Origin: Colletotrichum lupini
Taxonomy: Eukaryota > Ascomycota > Sordariomycetes > Glomerellales > Glomerellaceae
Reading direction: 5' to 3'
Assembly (NCBI RefSeq): GCF_023278565.1
Contig: NC_064675.1
Span: 248,001 to 312,000, forward strand
Length of the DNA: 64,000 nucleotides
Shown here: positions 12,101 through 24,023 of the stretch, piece by piece
Position numbering within the stretch: position 1 is the first letter of the stretch
Layout of the letters: each line of letters starts with the position of its first letter
Translations under genes and position numbers: made by a program
The notes under the pieces: generated by a model
Told to the model about the DNA's origin: nothing
The model's input: the letters and a program-made list of their open reading frames with translations, nothing else
The model's database searches: none

Positions 12101-15000
12101 AGGCATCTTGTCCCTTGCCTCGCTCCGTCCGGATGGCACACGTATTGCCGTGCGTACGCCGTCAAAAGTCCGTTTGCAGGGTCCTGTCTTATGTCGCGTA
12201 GGTACGTCCACGGCTTCCAGAACGCTAGGTGTGATGGAGCAAGCCAATGTATGTAGGTATGCTCGCTGCTGTCGACGCTGGTACCTCCACTAAGAAATCC
12301 CCATTCACCCCTCTAGTCCTGCGTCGACATTAATCATATGCCTTGGGCAGTGGGCGCTGCGTAGCATTGCGAACTGCGGTCAGTCCAAGAACCTCAAAGC
12401 CCCTCCCCCCCTCATCCTGGACTCTTCCCAGGCATTGAGACAACACCCACTGCTGAGAAAGGAGTGGTGATCCAACTTCCAAGGTCGTGTGGACGGCGGC
12501 ACCGACTGGGTCTCATTCTCAGATGCGCGGGAGAGGATCGTCCCCTGGACGGCCGAATCGATATTGCTGCTGCGTCTGTTCTTGTCTAGGTTGTCTTGTG
12601 CAATGCCGCTTCCTTCATTCGTGGTTGTAGCCGGACCAGGGTTGCCAGGACACCATTGCTGTCTTTGGCCCTCTGTCCGGCCAGCCCCTTGTCGTGCAAA
12701 GCGATCAAAGAAATAAAGCGACAATAAAGTGATCCCAAATGAGATCAAGCTTGGAGGATTAAGGAGTCTGCCAGACTCTTCGCCAACGCAACGGCCCTAG
12801 TTACTTAATCTGGTCTTTTACCCCAAAATAGAACGCAGCAGAGATGCCGAGCCCTGAGGATGGCCAAAATTGATAGAGCTAGGTGGTTAGCTCGGCGAGC
12901 AAATCAAATAACATACTGTTCTTGCCATGTTTTGCCGCGAAGTCTGCCAATATGGTGAGCAGCGCCCCCAACATCTTTCATCTTCCTCGAAAGACCTTCA
13001 AGGGTCAACACCAAAGCCACATTGGATGTATACCCAGTAATGGTGTTGGTTAATGAAGAACTTGCAGGAACCAAGAGGAAGCGATGGATGATTGTAGCGT
13101 ATCGCCAAAGCCGAGACCATTGAGCATTGATTGCTTGCCAGCCTGCTGCTGCAAGACGAGGCTGTCAAATTGACGACTGATGCATGGCCCAGGCGCAGGC
13201 CCTCTGCTCACCTATAGGTAGAAATCGAGCACAGAATCAAGGGATCGTATCCGTACGAATACCCATGGTTGAACCAGTGCTAGGGTAGAGCATGCAAATA
13301 GTCCACGGCCGATCCTTGAGCAAAGGAACTTGGATGCTTCCGTGGCTCCGTCTGGCCCACGCCCTTTGCGTTTTCGTCCTCACCCTAATGAAACCGCGGC
13401 TTGGGGTTCGCCATTTCTATGCGTCAGAGAACTTGCTGTCGCGCGGATGCATTTCGTGAGCAACCATTGCAAGCGAGATGGACTGCAATTTCTTAGGGGA
13501 AACAGTGTAGACAAAGAGTCGGCTGTTCTCGAGGTTCCAAAATGTTACACACTCCGTCGAGGCACGTCATGCACAAACCAGCCTTTGTAGTATTGTCAGC
13601 TTGGACTCTGTGGGCTGCTTGACTGGATCGTTGTCTGGCGTCACGAGCTGGTTCGGTTAAGGAGTGGGCACGGCGCTTGAAGGAATGGATGCACCTCTGA
13701 CTGATGATGATGATGGTGGGTGAGTGGCACGCCCGTTTCGACAAAGTCTTCGGCTGTGGCAGCAACGAGACACTTCAAATGACAAAACATCTGTAATACA
13801 GCAGCGTCATGGGCCACGCCGATCGTGCCGGCCGAATAGCTGGGCGACGCTGCGCGCAGGGGCAATGCTGCTCCGTCCACTGTGCCCGAATTCATGAGTT
13901 AGGCCAGGTCATTAAGATCCCTGCAACATCAAAGACCCTGTTCGCCATAGACACTACTGTGTACGCAGTATACCCCGTGAGCGACACGCGAAGGGGGTTG
14001 TCTTGCCCGCGTTTCCCCTGCCAGGCTGCCAGACAACCGAATGGATGGAGCGGGCCAAAGTGGTTGCATTTGCGGATACAGCAAAGATTTGAGGTACCGG
14101 CCCCCAGACATGTGCTGTAAGAGACACGGTCAATTAGCACGGGAGGGTCCTCCACAAAGACTCTGCCACCACTGAGGTGGTGTTGGGCGTCGTCCTGTCA
14201 TCGGGAAGTACGTGAAAATAGCGACAAGCATCATGACTGGTGAAGGGCCAACCAAGACTGGCTCCTCGCAATCCTATCGTTCGGTCAGGGTCAGAGAACA
14301 GCGGTAATGGGACGAGAGGGGTGTAGGCGTCGTAATATCTCAGCCTTCAACCGAGAAAACTGGACATACCTCTGCTGACGGATTGCATGCGCGTCGGTGG
14401 GCGGCGAATAATGAGGATGCGCCCTCCCCAAACGCCCCTGTGGCATGTCTGTTGCGTTGCATGTTGAGATGTTTCCCCAAAGAGAATGCATAGTTCGAGT
14501 CTGATCCTCAGCGACTCCGCGAGGCCTACCGACAGGGTTTCGAGGGGTTTTGCTTGGTACTGCATGTGTCTACCTCATTCGTGTTGAATCCGACTTTAGC
14601 AACGTGCAATTGTCAAAAGACTAGGTATGAGATCTCGACCCAGGCTTGTCCCACCCAAATCCAATGGCGCCGGTGCCGGTCTGCGACGGAGGAGTAAGCC
14701 CGGTGCGGCAGTCTTCCTTCTTACTAGAGCCTGGTTCGTAGACACACTCAGCATGGCTCGTCCGGAAATTCGGGCATCGGCTGTAGCCTCCGTGAGTGTG
14801 AACTGAGAAACGGCAGGGAGGAGGAGCAAAATCTCATTCGTCAATCGGGCTTCGTCGACAGGTGCTCAGCATTCCTTGCTCGGCCCAACACATCGTTCCC
14901 TTGCCGGCTGCGACATGGGACCGAGATCGTGAACAGGCCGTGTTAAACCACTCCACACACTCATGTTGCTGTTGAAAAATGGTTCGCTCTGGGTGGCTAA
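9101..15000. other. Gene-free region, first part of the large desert
   Basis: No ORF on either strand has family character, and I could not assemble exons from fragments. It holds an 11-C homopolymer (about 9229-9239), a GCGTT pentamer run (10236-10260), TGATGA triplets near 13700, and GTATCCGTAC or ACGGAGTACG words at 9494, 10269, 10520, 11018 and 13247. Base composition appears balanced, without the extreme AT richness of a heavily RIP-mutated repeat. Confidence 0.45.
10236..10266. repeat. Short GCGTT / GCGCT pentamer array
   Basis: About four GCGTT units run into degenerate GCGCT units. Related TTGCGCTGC words recur in dcn1 introns 1 and 2 (near 49425 and 49945). Confidence 0.8.
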
Positions 15001-18000
15001 AGGCCATTCTGTGTACGAAGTACGTATCGTGAAAGAAGAACTGGGAACAGAGTACTATCCTGTGTGACCCGATCTCAGCCTCGTTATTGTCAAGCAGGAT
15101 TACTTGGTGAGAAACTTCCTCTCGGAGTAGCGGAAAATGATGATGTTCCCCTTCTGGAATGCACACTCCTATCCTAGGGAAACGCACGATGGTGGTAAGA
15201 GTAAGGTCAAAGACTGTGAGCCTTGGCCAGCCAACATTCATCGCACCACACAAACGAACCAACGCGCAGGCCAATCATGCAATCTTCCCATTGACTGCGT
15301 GTATGACTGTAATCCAAGGGGGTGCCCGTATGCTTCGTCTTCCGTTTTGTCACTTAGGAACTACCACTGCGCAATACTTCTTTGGCGTTGCGAACCTCCC
15401 CACAGAATGGAAAGAGGTGGCCTAAGCCACATCTCCTGTAGGCGGCTTTCAGGACAACTTCGAAAGCATGTCACAGACAGGGGTATGACGGACTACTTAC
15501 TTTTGAATCGAATCGCGAATTTGCCATCGCCGCACCGGTTTCGTAGTGAGTCGCAGCCAAACTCAGGGCTATAACGCCGCCTTTACTGGTCCATAGAGAC
15601 GGTGTTCAGGACTTCAAAGCCTAATGAGGGAGTCAGCATCAAATTTGTGCTGTCTTCGTCCAACGGGCACTCTCATTACTGGCGCCAAATATTGAAGAAG
15701 GTAAGTACAGCGTAACGCTGCCCGCGGCGGTGCGGTCGCCTATGTGGCTTGTCATTCGGCTAGCGCAGACTGTTGGTGTGGTGCTCGGCCGGTCGATCGG
15801 TGGAAACAAACCTGACTGTTTGATGGACGCCTTGAGTGTGTCAATAGAAGCTTTCCCAGGTGAAAAGGTTGCAGACCACATGTCGCCTCGCCCACTATCT
15901 TAGCTGGGATCACGACACGGAACTGGGTTCTGCAGTCTGACCACTGACTCCATATTGCGTACACCGTCGTCTAGCATGCGGAACGTCAGTGTGATGCGCA
16001 ACAACCTATCCTTTCCTTTCATTTTACATGCCGGGCTCGATGGGTATCAGGTTATCAACCTCAATTTAGTGGCGTGGGACGGATACGAGACTTTGAGCAG
16101 TCGCATTCGGGACAGTGTATCAAGTTCGACGAGCAAGATCTCGTGCTATTGTGCACACTTCAAAGGTTCTTTCGGTAATGAAGCATCCGTCTGTCCTCAG
16201 AGCAGCATCTCGACATGCTACCCCAACCGGGCTTGAGATTTGTAGACTTCTGTAATAATCGTCGCTGGTCGGTGTTTCGAGAAGCTGTTTCTGCGAACAT
16301 ACGGATACTCTTCCCAGTCTTGGCTCTCTGAAATCATGCAAGAGTCGGCCTCTTCGCCTGGGCCATGCGATCAAGCGGCGGAAGACTGGCGGCGTGTGTG
16401 GATTGCAGTCCTTAGTTGCGCCCATATCCGTATCGTTTCCGAATGAATGTGCGCCAATCTTGCTTGAGCCGGAGTCGCAGGATTGCTGCTTCCTTGCGAA
16501 GCAAGAGCATACCTATAATAACGCTTGGGAGTCAGTGCGAAGGGGGTTGAAAATTTGACCACAATTGGTCAATATCGCGGTGTTGAGCGGGCTATAGAGC
16601 CTTCTAGGGTGGGAGGGGCGTGTCTGAAAGATCCAGAACACTGTACGGAGTGTTCAGTCTCGCAACCCGAAGTGCCCCATACTCCATATCCGATCTTAAC
16701 TGTGCAGGTGTCTGGACCGCAGGGCGGCAGCCAATTAAATATTGTAATCGGTCGCATATTTGACCATGTACTTCAACGGTGAGAGGATGTACTCCGTACT
16801 CAGCACAAGAAAAGGATTTGCCAGTTGTCGCCAACAAGAAGGGTCAGCCAGGGATCAGGGACTGGCCTCGGGCCTCCGTGTTTCCCGCCGTCCAGGCCGA
16901 AGTGTCCGTAATTGACGACCGCTGAGATGGCCGATTTGCCGTTGGCAGTTTTTGCCAATGACCGGGGCATTTTGAGGCATCTGGAACCTTGATAGCGCTG
17001 TCCAGAGGTATCCCCGAAGCAGAACCAGTCGGTTCTCATGATTGTAATCGCAAGGCTGTGATACAGCCCTTGCCGTTCAAACTGGCTGGCATCGTCATGT
17101 TTTGGTATTGGACGTCGGGGCTTTTGGCCATGTCGAAGTCACCGAACCGGCCGGCGGGGATAGAGCGGCTAGGTGGATGGTTTGCTGGGCAGGCCGTGAT
17201 CTGGCCATCAGCCACGCTCAAAACATCTCAGAACCTCGCAGAGCCAGCCGTGCCAGTATAGGCAATGATGGTCTGGAAAGGCTAGTGACTTGTGCCTCGG
17301 GTGCCAGAGCGAATTAGCGTTGCGTTTATGGCACACATTGTCGAGCGAAGGCGACCGGGGTGTGCCTAGCAATTCTCGCGTATCCGTAGATTTGGGTGCG
17401 AACTCTTTGCTGACATAGTGCGAAGTTAGCCCAGAATATGGACTGTTTGTCCCGCCGTTCTGCCGCCAAGGGCGACGCCTGTGGCGCTGTGTGGCAGATT
17501 CGTGAATACCTAGTTGAGCGTGTGGGAAGGAAAGTATGGGAGTGTGTGTTGCGGCAACATGAGACTCGTGCTTTCCTATGCATCTGGGATTAGCAATTGC
17601 ATCGAGTGGGACTCTTAGCTGTTACTTCGAGGTACCTCTAGACAACCTCGCGAAATGCCAAAAAGTCATCCGCATGGCACAATGCTATGCCTACAATCCA
17701 AACAACGATCCGTTCCAAGGCATCAGTTATCCGTAGGGCAGTCGTACAGTGCGTGTAGTCGATGTCGATAACGTGAATGCTGGAATGCTAGCAGCCCAGT
17801 GCTCCTGCGCGTACCGATCTTCGAGGTTACAAGTGTATGTTATCTGCGGCCGAGACAGGTGCTTCATAGCTCGAGGGCTGACTGTGTCAAGGGTCCTGAA
17901 TGATTGAGTTACGGCAGGCATAACGAGTTGGTGCCCCGTACATAGTATACTGACTAAATACTATGTAGGCCGAGCTTCAGAAGGCCTCTCAGCAACCAGA

Positions 18001-18283
18001 TCTTTCACGGAGACTAGCTGGTAGTGGAGGTGAGACAGACAGGCCGTGAAATGCAAATTGAACCCACGGCCAGTCTACCGTACTGTGTAGCCATTCGATG
18101 GACTTGCAGGGAGTAGGAGGGTGTGTTTGATAGGCGGGCGCGCTTACGATAAGCCGTATCTAGAGTCTCGACGAGAGTTGAAACCGACCCTGAACAACGA
18201 TTTGCCCAAAACCTCGTCTAGCCCGCTTCCTTATGCACTATGTTGGCGGTGGTTTGGCAATCATCAGCTGCAGTGTCTCTGGT

Positions 18284-18308
18284 TTGTGTGTGTATGTGTG
18301 TGTGTGTG
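18284..18308. repeat. (GT)n microsatellite with one interruption
   Basis: A GT run broken by one TA, in non-coding DNA. Confidence 0.85.
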
Positions 18309-18771
18309 ATAAAACACACAGATACTGAGCATGTGGTGAAGAGGCAATGTAACTGTAAAGCGAGGGTGAATCGATGGACAGGAGGATCCCTTTGATGGCA
18401 TGGCTCCTTCTGGTGACGTCCGCCTGGCTCGGAGGTGGAGGAGCGGCGCCATGCTGTCTGTCTCACACACGACGTAGCCGTACAGGGGCGATGGCATGAA
18501 GCCAGCCCCTGGCTGCTTGAAAGTGCTTGAACGCTGGAGCTGGCGGGGCTCGATGTGCACGGGACTAAGGCCAGTGAGCCCGTCAACCGCGGCGGCTGGG
18601 AGTAGCTTGGTGCGTGGTCTGGATAACGCAACGCGGCACAGGCAAACGACGTCGGTCCCTGCTGACTCGATGGCCTGGTGACTTGTTCCATGTCTTTTGA
18701 GGGGGAATAGGCACGACAGGGTATACCTAGTGGCTTTGATGGTCGCCGAGGGGTAATGTTGGTTTGGTGGT

Positions 18772-18807
18772 GCTGGTTTAGATGCTGGTTTAGATGCTGG
18801 TTATGAT
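18772..18807. repeat. 12-bp tandem repeat, three copies
   Basis: Two perfect copies of GCTGGTTTAGAT and a third degenerate copy, in non-coding DNA. Confidence 0.8.
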
Positions 18808-20293
18808 GGTGGTGGAGGACATGTAGGTATTTGATTTTGGATTCTTCTTTGCAGGTGGCTGAATCTTTGGCGATGCCCACATTGCATGCTGGATATAATA
18901 CCTATCAGACCATCAGGGCATGGCAATCAACAAAGGTAAGGTAGGTTGGGAGGATGGGGCGCTGATGCTGATATTGATGTCGAGGTCGTCGCCGTAATTC
19001 AAGTGGTGTAGGAAGAATGTGGTCAAGGGAAGACAAATGAAGTTGCTGCCTCGGCTCCACCCGCAGCATCATCTCCACTGTTAAGATGGGAAGCAAGAGG
19101 AACGTCGTTCTTTCCCATCTGTAATTGCAAGTGCTCCGTTCCTTGCACCTTCTACAGCATCCTCGCTATGAACGAAAATTAAGTCCAGTTTGGGTGGTGC
19201 AGGCGATGCTGGTCACCTTCGGACCTTCCTTCTCCCATCTCCAAGTAGGTACTTACGAATAGTACATACGTACGTGACTTCGCACATAAGGTACCTTGTG
19301 GATACCTTACAATCAATGTCATTTGGGGCAGGGACTTGAGGCAGGCAGGCAAGCAGGCATGCATCTGGCAGGTGCGCAAAAAACCTACAAGTAGGTAGGT
19401 AGCACAAGGAAAGATGCATGAAAGGGCCTGCCAGACGGACATCCAATGGGAAGTGCCACGTTCCGGGCCTAAGGTACCTACCTACCATAGGCACCACGTC
19501 CACAAGGTAAGGTAGGGACGTCCCTTCGGCCTAAGCAAGCTTCGCTTACATAATTTACAACCCAGTCATCTCGAATGCTTAGATAATTGCACCAAGCAAA
19601 AACCGCCTGTCTGTCACTTCCACCATCACCATCATCACCATCTCTCCTCAAAACCTGCTTCTCTCTGTCCCATGCGAAAATGCATTCTCAAAGTCCAAGC
19701 CTGTCTCCGTTTCGTTTGCCACACCGGCCTGTCCAGACCAAGCGATATTGACGGACATGATGTACGGATACTCCGGGCCATGGTACACCCGCGGGAGCAG
19801 CTAGATACTCATGCCACCGCAGCCGTTACCAACACTTGTCGATATCAGCCACAACATACCGTATGTCGGACATAGAGTCGTACACAAATCGCACGCTTTT
19901 GTCTCGCGTCCAGCGCCTCAAGTCCAAGAATCGCTAACACTGATTGTCCCGATTCTGGCAGCCCGGCCCCAACAATCCTCTTCGTCTTTGATTGCCCCCT
20001 TGGCTCGACTTCAGACTCTTCCAACACAGGTACCTTTGGTCTTCGCAGTCTACGTAGTACTCCGTGGATACGGCTACTACCTGGCCTCTTTGTGGCTTAT
20101 TGTTGTATGATTGAGCTACCCTGCTCCATGCCGTGTCTAGCCAGTCTCATCTGGACTGGACCGCCGCTATTTCAATGGCATATTCTCAGACTCCTCAGTC
20201 CGAAGTCCTCACTGCGGATAATATCGCTCACAGAGCCACCACCCCCTTTCACCTCGAGCTCGGACACCACATCTGCAGTCGCCCAACCAACGA

Positions 20294-20316
20294 CCCCCCC
20301 CCCCCCCCCCGGGGGG
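20294..20316. repeat. Homopolymer tract C17 followed by G6
   Basis: Seventeen C directly followed by six G, giving a C6/G6 palindrome at the junction. The C run could form an i-motif, and the complementary G run is prone to slippage and sequencing error. The exact length should be treated with caution. Confidence 0.85.
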
Positions 20317-23172
20317 CATGTCGCCTTCGACTACGAATTCGGGTACAAACCATCTTAGTCACTACGCCCCTGGGCCTCAGTAGCTGCATGACAGAGTCAG
20401 TCGGCTGCTCGCTTGCTTTTTTCTCCCTCAGTCATAATCACATCAGCCCCTTCTGAATGCTGCTCGATCTCGGCCTCGGTTGGTGTCCAGGTGAAAACTG
20501 ACTGGTCAAGAGCGATATCGGTATTCACGAAACCGTCATCATCTCTTGCTCCTAATTGTACTCTTGCTACGTCCCATGCAAGCTCCATCAAAACGACTCA
20601 CCGGCGCACCTCGTACTTGATTGTCTGTCACACCGTGCTTGGAGTGATCGAGGTCAGCTAAGTTCTGGGGTCTAGGTATTTTGTACGGAGTACAGATACT
20701 GGCTTTCTCGTCCGATCCTATCCCTGGTAACCTTCGTCGCGGCACTCCAGGTTGGCTTCGGAGAGTCTGCCGCACCGGAGCACCGGCCGGGCCCATCTGG
20801 TGCTACCCTTGGGTCACTAAGTGCATACGGAGTAGGTATTTGTCCACGGCACCTCCTTTGGCAGATCACCAACTCAAGTTTCGGCTTCCATTGCATTTCG
20901 CCAACCAAAGCCTAGTCCGGCCAGTCTGGTGCCACATATCCGACATTGGCATGGTGTCAGTCCTGCATTCACGACTCCATCTGACCTTCGGCTTGACTTC
21001 GCCTAAACATGGTCTTGGTTGTCCTCCTTACTCTTCCTACTCCAGGACACTGGAGGAATGGGTTCGACAAGTCTCAGCTGCCCAGTCACATTGAATGCTT
21101 AGCACGTTGATAAGCCGGTCGGACCGGTATCAGAGGAACTAACAGTCCTCGGCGCCAGGTTGTGGGGACGGCTGTGTTCTTCTGTTACTTCCCTCTTCAT
21201 GGCATGGCCAAACCTAGTTTGGCGAACAAGTCGCAGTCGGACAATATCTCCACTGCGGAACAAGACCTTCCAGTACTGATTGCTTCGTCGCCAGCATTGT
21301 CATTAGGAAATGGCGCTGTTTACTCAGATAACTCGCAGCAGCAACAATCCCCAGCCGCTGGAATCCTGGGAATGGCTATGTACCCAATGATACCTTGACA
21401 TTCATCAGTCGACCACCTGCTCGCTATGGAGCTGGACGTGACTGAAGCCAGCGGAGCATGGCAAGGCAAGCAATCCCTCAAACCCTTCGAGCCGAATTGT
21501 CAAATTGTTTTGGTCCCTTCCTGGACCCGGCGTGACATGCAAGTCTGGAAAATCCATCTCACTTTGCCTTCCTTTACCCCAGCAGCCCTCACTTTGTTGC
21601 ATCTGCAAGGACAGCCGATATCAATGGAGACGGTGGCTAAATGACGAAAAGATTTGCAGGCACGTTGTTTCTCTCTCCCACTTCCTTGCTTCCCTGCTTG
21701 CCGTTCAGTCTTCACTCCATTCATTCCGGTGTACGGGACAGGCTACAGCGATACATTTGGCCATCACAAATGGACACCGCCCACCGAAAGATGAATCCCC
21801 GTTTTCACGAATTCACCCCCTATTCCCGGTTTAGTCTCGATCCTGTTTTCGTCCATGGACAAATCACGATGGGGTGTCAGGCCCATCGCAGCGACTCAGG
21901 CAGATCATGCTGAGTGATGACGACTCCCCACTGGCACACAAAAGCCTCTGTCTCCATTGGCAGTAGCGAGCCTCCAAGGCCAAGGCTCCAATCACTTTTG
22001 CTGAGAAAGACCGTCTGTAATTTGGCGTCCCCGGAGCCTGCCCCGCGCTGATCCGACTATTGGCACACCTTCGAGTATGGATACCTCTGGTGGTGGTCAT
22101 GGTGGTTTCTTTTGGGCTTCGCGCCTCCACATTAGTCCCCCCTGCCCGTCGCCGACGCTGGCGTAACACCACGAACTTACCTCCGGCCGGCCGTCCCGGG
22201 GCCGCGGAGTGCTGTGGACGTTCACTTTACGATATCGATTCTGATTCGATTGACTGAGCCCGATCTATCATCTGCCAAGTGACAGACTGCAGCATTGGGC
22301 CCTTCCCGCGCAAGGTGGCATAGACACCACGTACTCATTCTCGTTTCCTACACTTGTATATAAACAATTGGATCGTCGACCATCCACCCGGAACCGACGT
22401 CAGTCTCCTTTGGTGGTACTGTGAAGGGACCTGACCCTCGGGACTTGAAATGAGGATCTTCTTTGGTGACGGTAGTTATGAGCGCTGGTCGACCATACCC
22501 GCCGACTTTATACTTACTCTTGGGTGATGCAGGTGAATCTCGATGCAGGCATGCCATTCAGCGTACCAGTCATCTACGGAAATTTTCCGGCTGACTGTCG
22601 GCAAGACCACCTATAGTCCGAAGTCTAACTGATTCTCGACTTGGCTGTTGGAACTACCCACGATGTACTGAATCCTAGGAGGTAACGCCCTTGTGCTCTA
22701 GATCGGTTGTCCGAAAAGTACGAGTGCCCCTTATGAACCAAAATCGTTCATGTAAAGATGCATAAATGGTGATCAAATCCATGGTCCATCTTCAGAGCGA
22801 TGCTGCTCACTTGCTAGATACATCTACATGAAGGCTGGTTGCGGTCAATCATACTCATGCTACGTATCAATGCTCGGCAGTCTTGTCTGGTCATCTCACA
22901 TTCACTAGTCGTGTTCTTTCCAATGGTCTTTGACTGCTATCTTGATTCATACCCTGTCAACTGGGCTTGTGAAAACTGGCATCTCCAGTCACATTCAATG
23001 AAAAGGGTCGGTCTCCAAGGAACACGGCCAGTTATGATGTTTCTGGTTTCTTCCCAGTAACTAGAAACGGGTATTTAAGCCCGTACATATGAAAGCCTTC
23101 AAGAACACAGCCTATGCCTGACCTAGGCTGGCTTCTCGATTTGACTTGATTGGGCATTCGAGGCACAAGTAT

Positions 23173-23481
23173 ATGGGCGGCAAGGAGAAGATGGGCCTAT
23201 GTAACCTTCTGTGGGTGTTACATGGAGATTTTAATGAGTCCCTCGAAAGGGGAGGTTACCTTGCAGAACTCTATTGTTCACCAATTATGTCTAGCATGTG
23301 GCTGCGACTGATGGGAATAGACGACGATGTTCTTGGAAATGTTGGAAGGGAGACCAGATGCACATATGCCATCCTTGAACGAAGGGTCGCCGGTACTATG
23401 TCTACTGAAACTCTGTTTGGGTTCTCTTATGGGTATTTGAAGCGTGATAGCATCTTTAAATGCTTGAAAGATGTTTGTTAA
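23173..23481 (+). CDS. Small open reading frame, doubtful
   Basis: A 102-codon open frame from ATG 23173 (MGGKEKMGLCNLLW...) to TAA. Residue composition is balanced and more protein-like than other frames in the desert (for example GDFNESLERGGYLAELYC), but I recognise no family and there is no splicing evidence. It lies about 550 bp upstream of the kinase-like gene. It could be a decayed gene fragment or chance. Confidence 0.15.
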   Translation: MGGKEKMGLCNLLWVLHGDFNESLERGGYLAELYCSPIMSSMWLRLMGIDDDVLGNVGRETRCTYAILERRVAGTMSTETLFGFSYGYLKRDSIFKCLKDVC

Positions 23482-24023
23482 TCAGTACCTTGGTTCCTTG
23501 ACAGAGATAATGCGACTATACATTTAATACTGAATGGCATGAAGTAACTTAATTTGCTAATCCGCCGAGAGGAAAGAAACTCGAGATGAAGATCGTCTCC
23601 CCCGAAACGATCTCAAATCAAATCAAAGAGAAGATTTGGGTGGTGGATGTTTCGAGATACGCCAAACCAATTGTCTCCGGAACAATGCTTTGAGTATCTT
23701 TTAGACGTCGACCTTGTTTTCTACTCCCGAACAACAACCTACGGCTGCCTTTGACTTCACTTTTTCCTTGCCAACAGGGCTCTCAAGTTTGAAAGAATGA
23801 TCTATTGCGAAAAATTTGAGCACGGTTGGTCTATCCTCTTTCAGGAACAAACAGGAACCAGGTAGGCGATGCGAAGAAACAATAGACAAGGAGACGAAAA
23901 AAACCCAGCGACAGAGATGGACAGGGCCTATCTGTATATATCTTACCCAGCATACACGATGGTAGACGTCTCCTTGATTCAGATATCAGTTCGAAAAAGC
24001 AGCTCAGTTGCAAAATCATCATC

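Larger units (their letters stand above)
15001..24023. other. Gene-free region, second part of the large desert
   Basis: No supportable gene. Dense in the recurring words: TACGGATAC (16300), ATATCCGTAT (16424), GTACGGAGTG (16642), GTACTCCGTACT (16789), GTATCCGTAG (17380), GTACGGATACTCCG (19762), GTACGGAGTAC (20683) and TACGGAGTAGG (20826). It also holds a GT run (18284-18308), a 12-bp tandem repeat (18772-18807), a C17G6 tract (20294-20316) and AAGGTACC words around 19290-19510. A 102-codon open frame at 23173-23481 is listed separately. The last few hundred bases are the promoter of the kinase-like gene. Confidence 0.45.
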
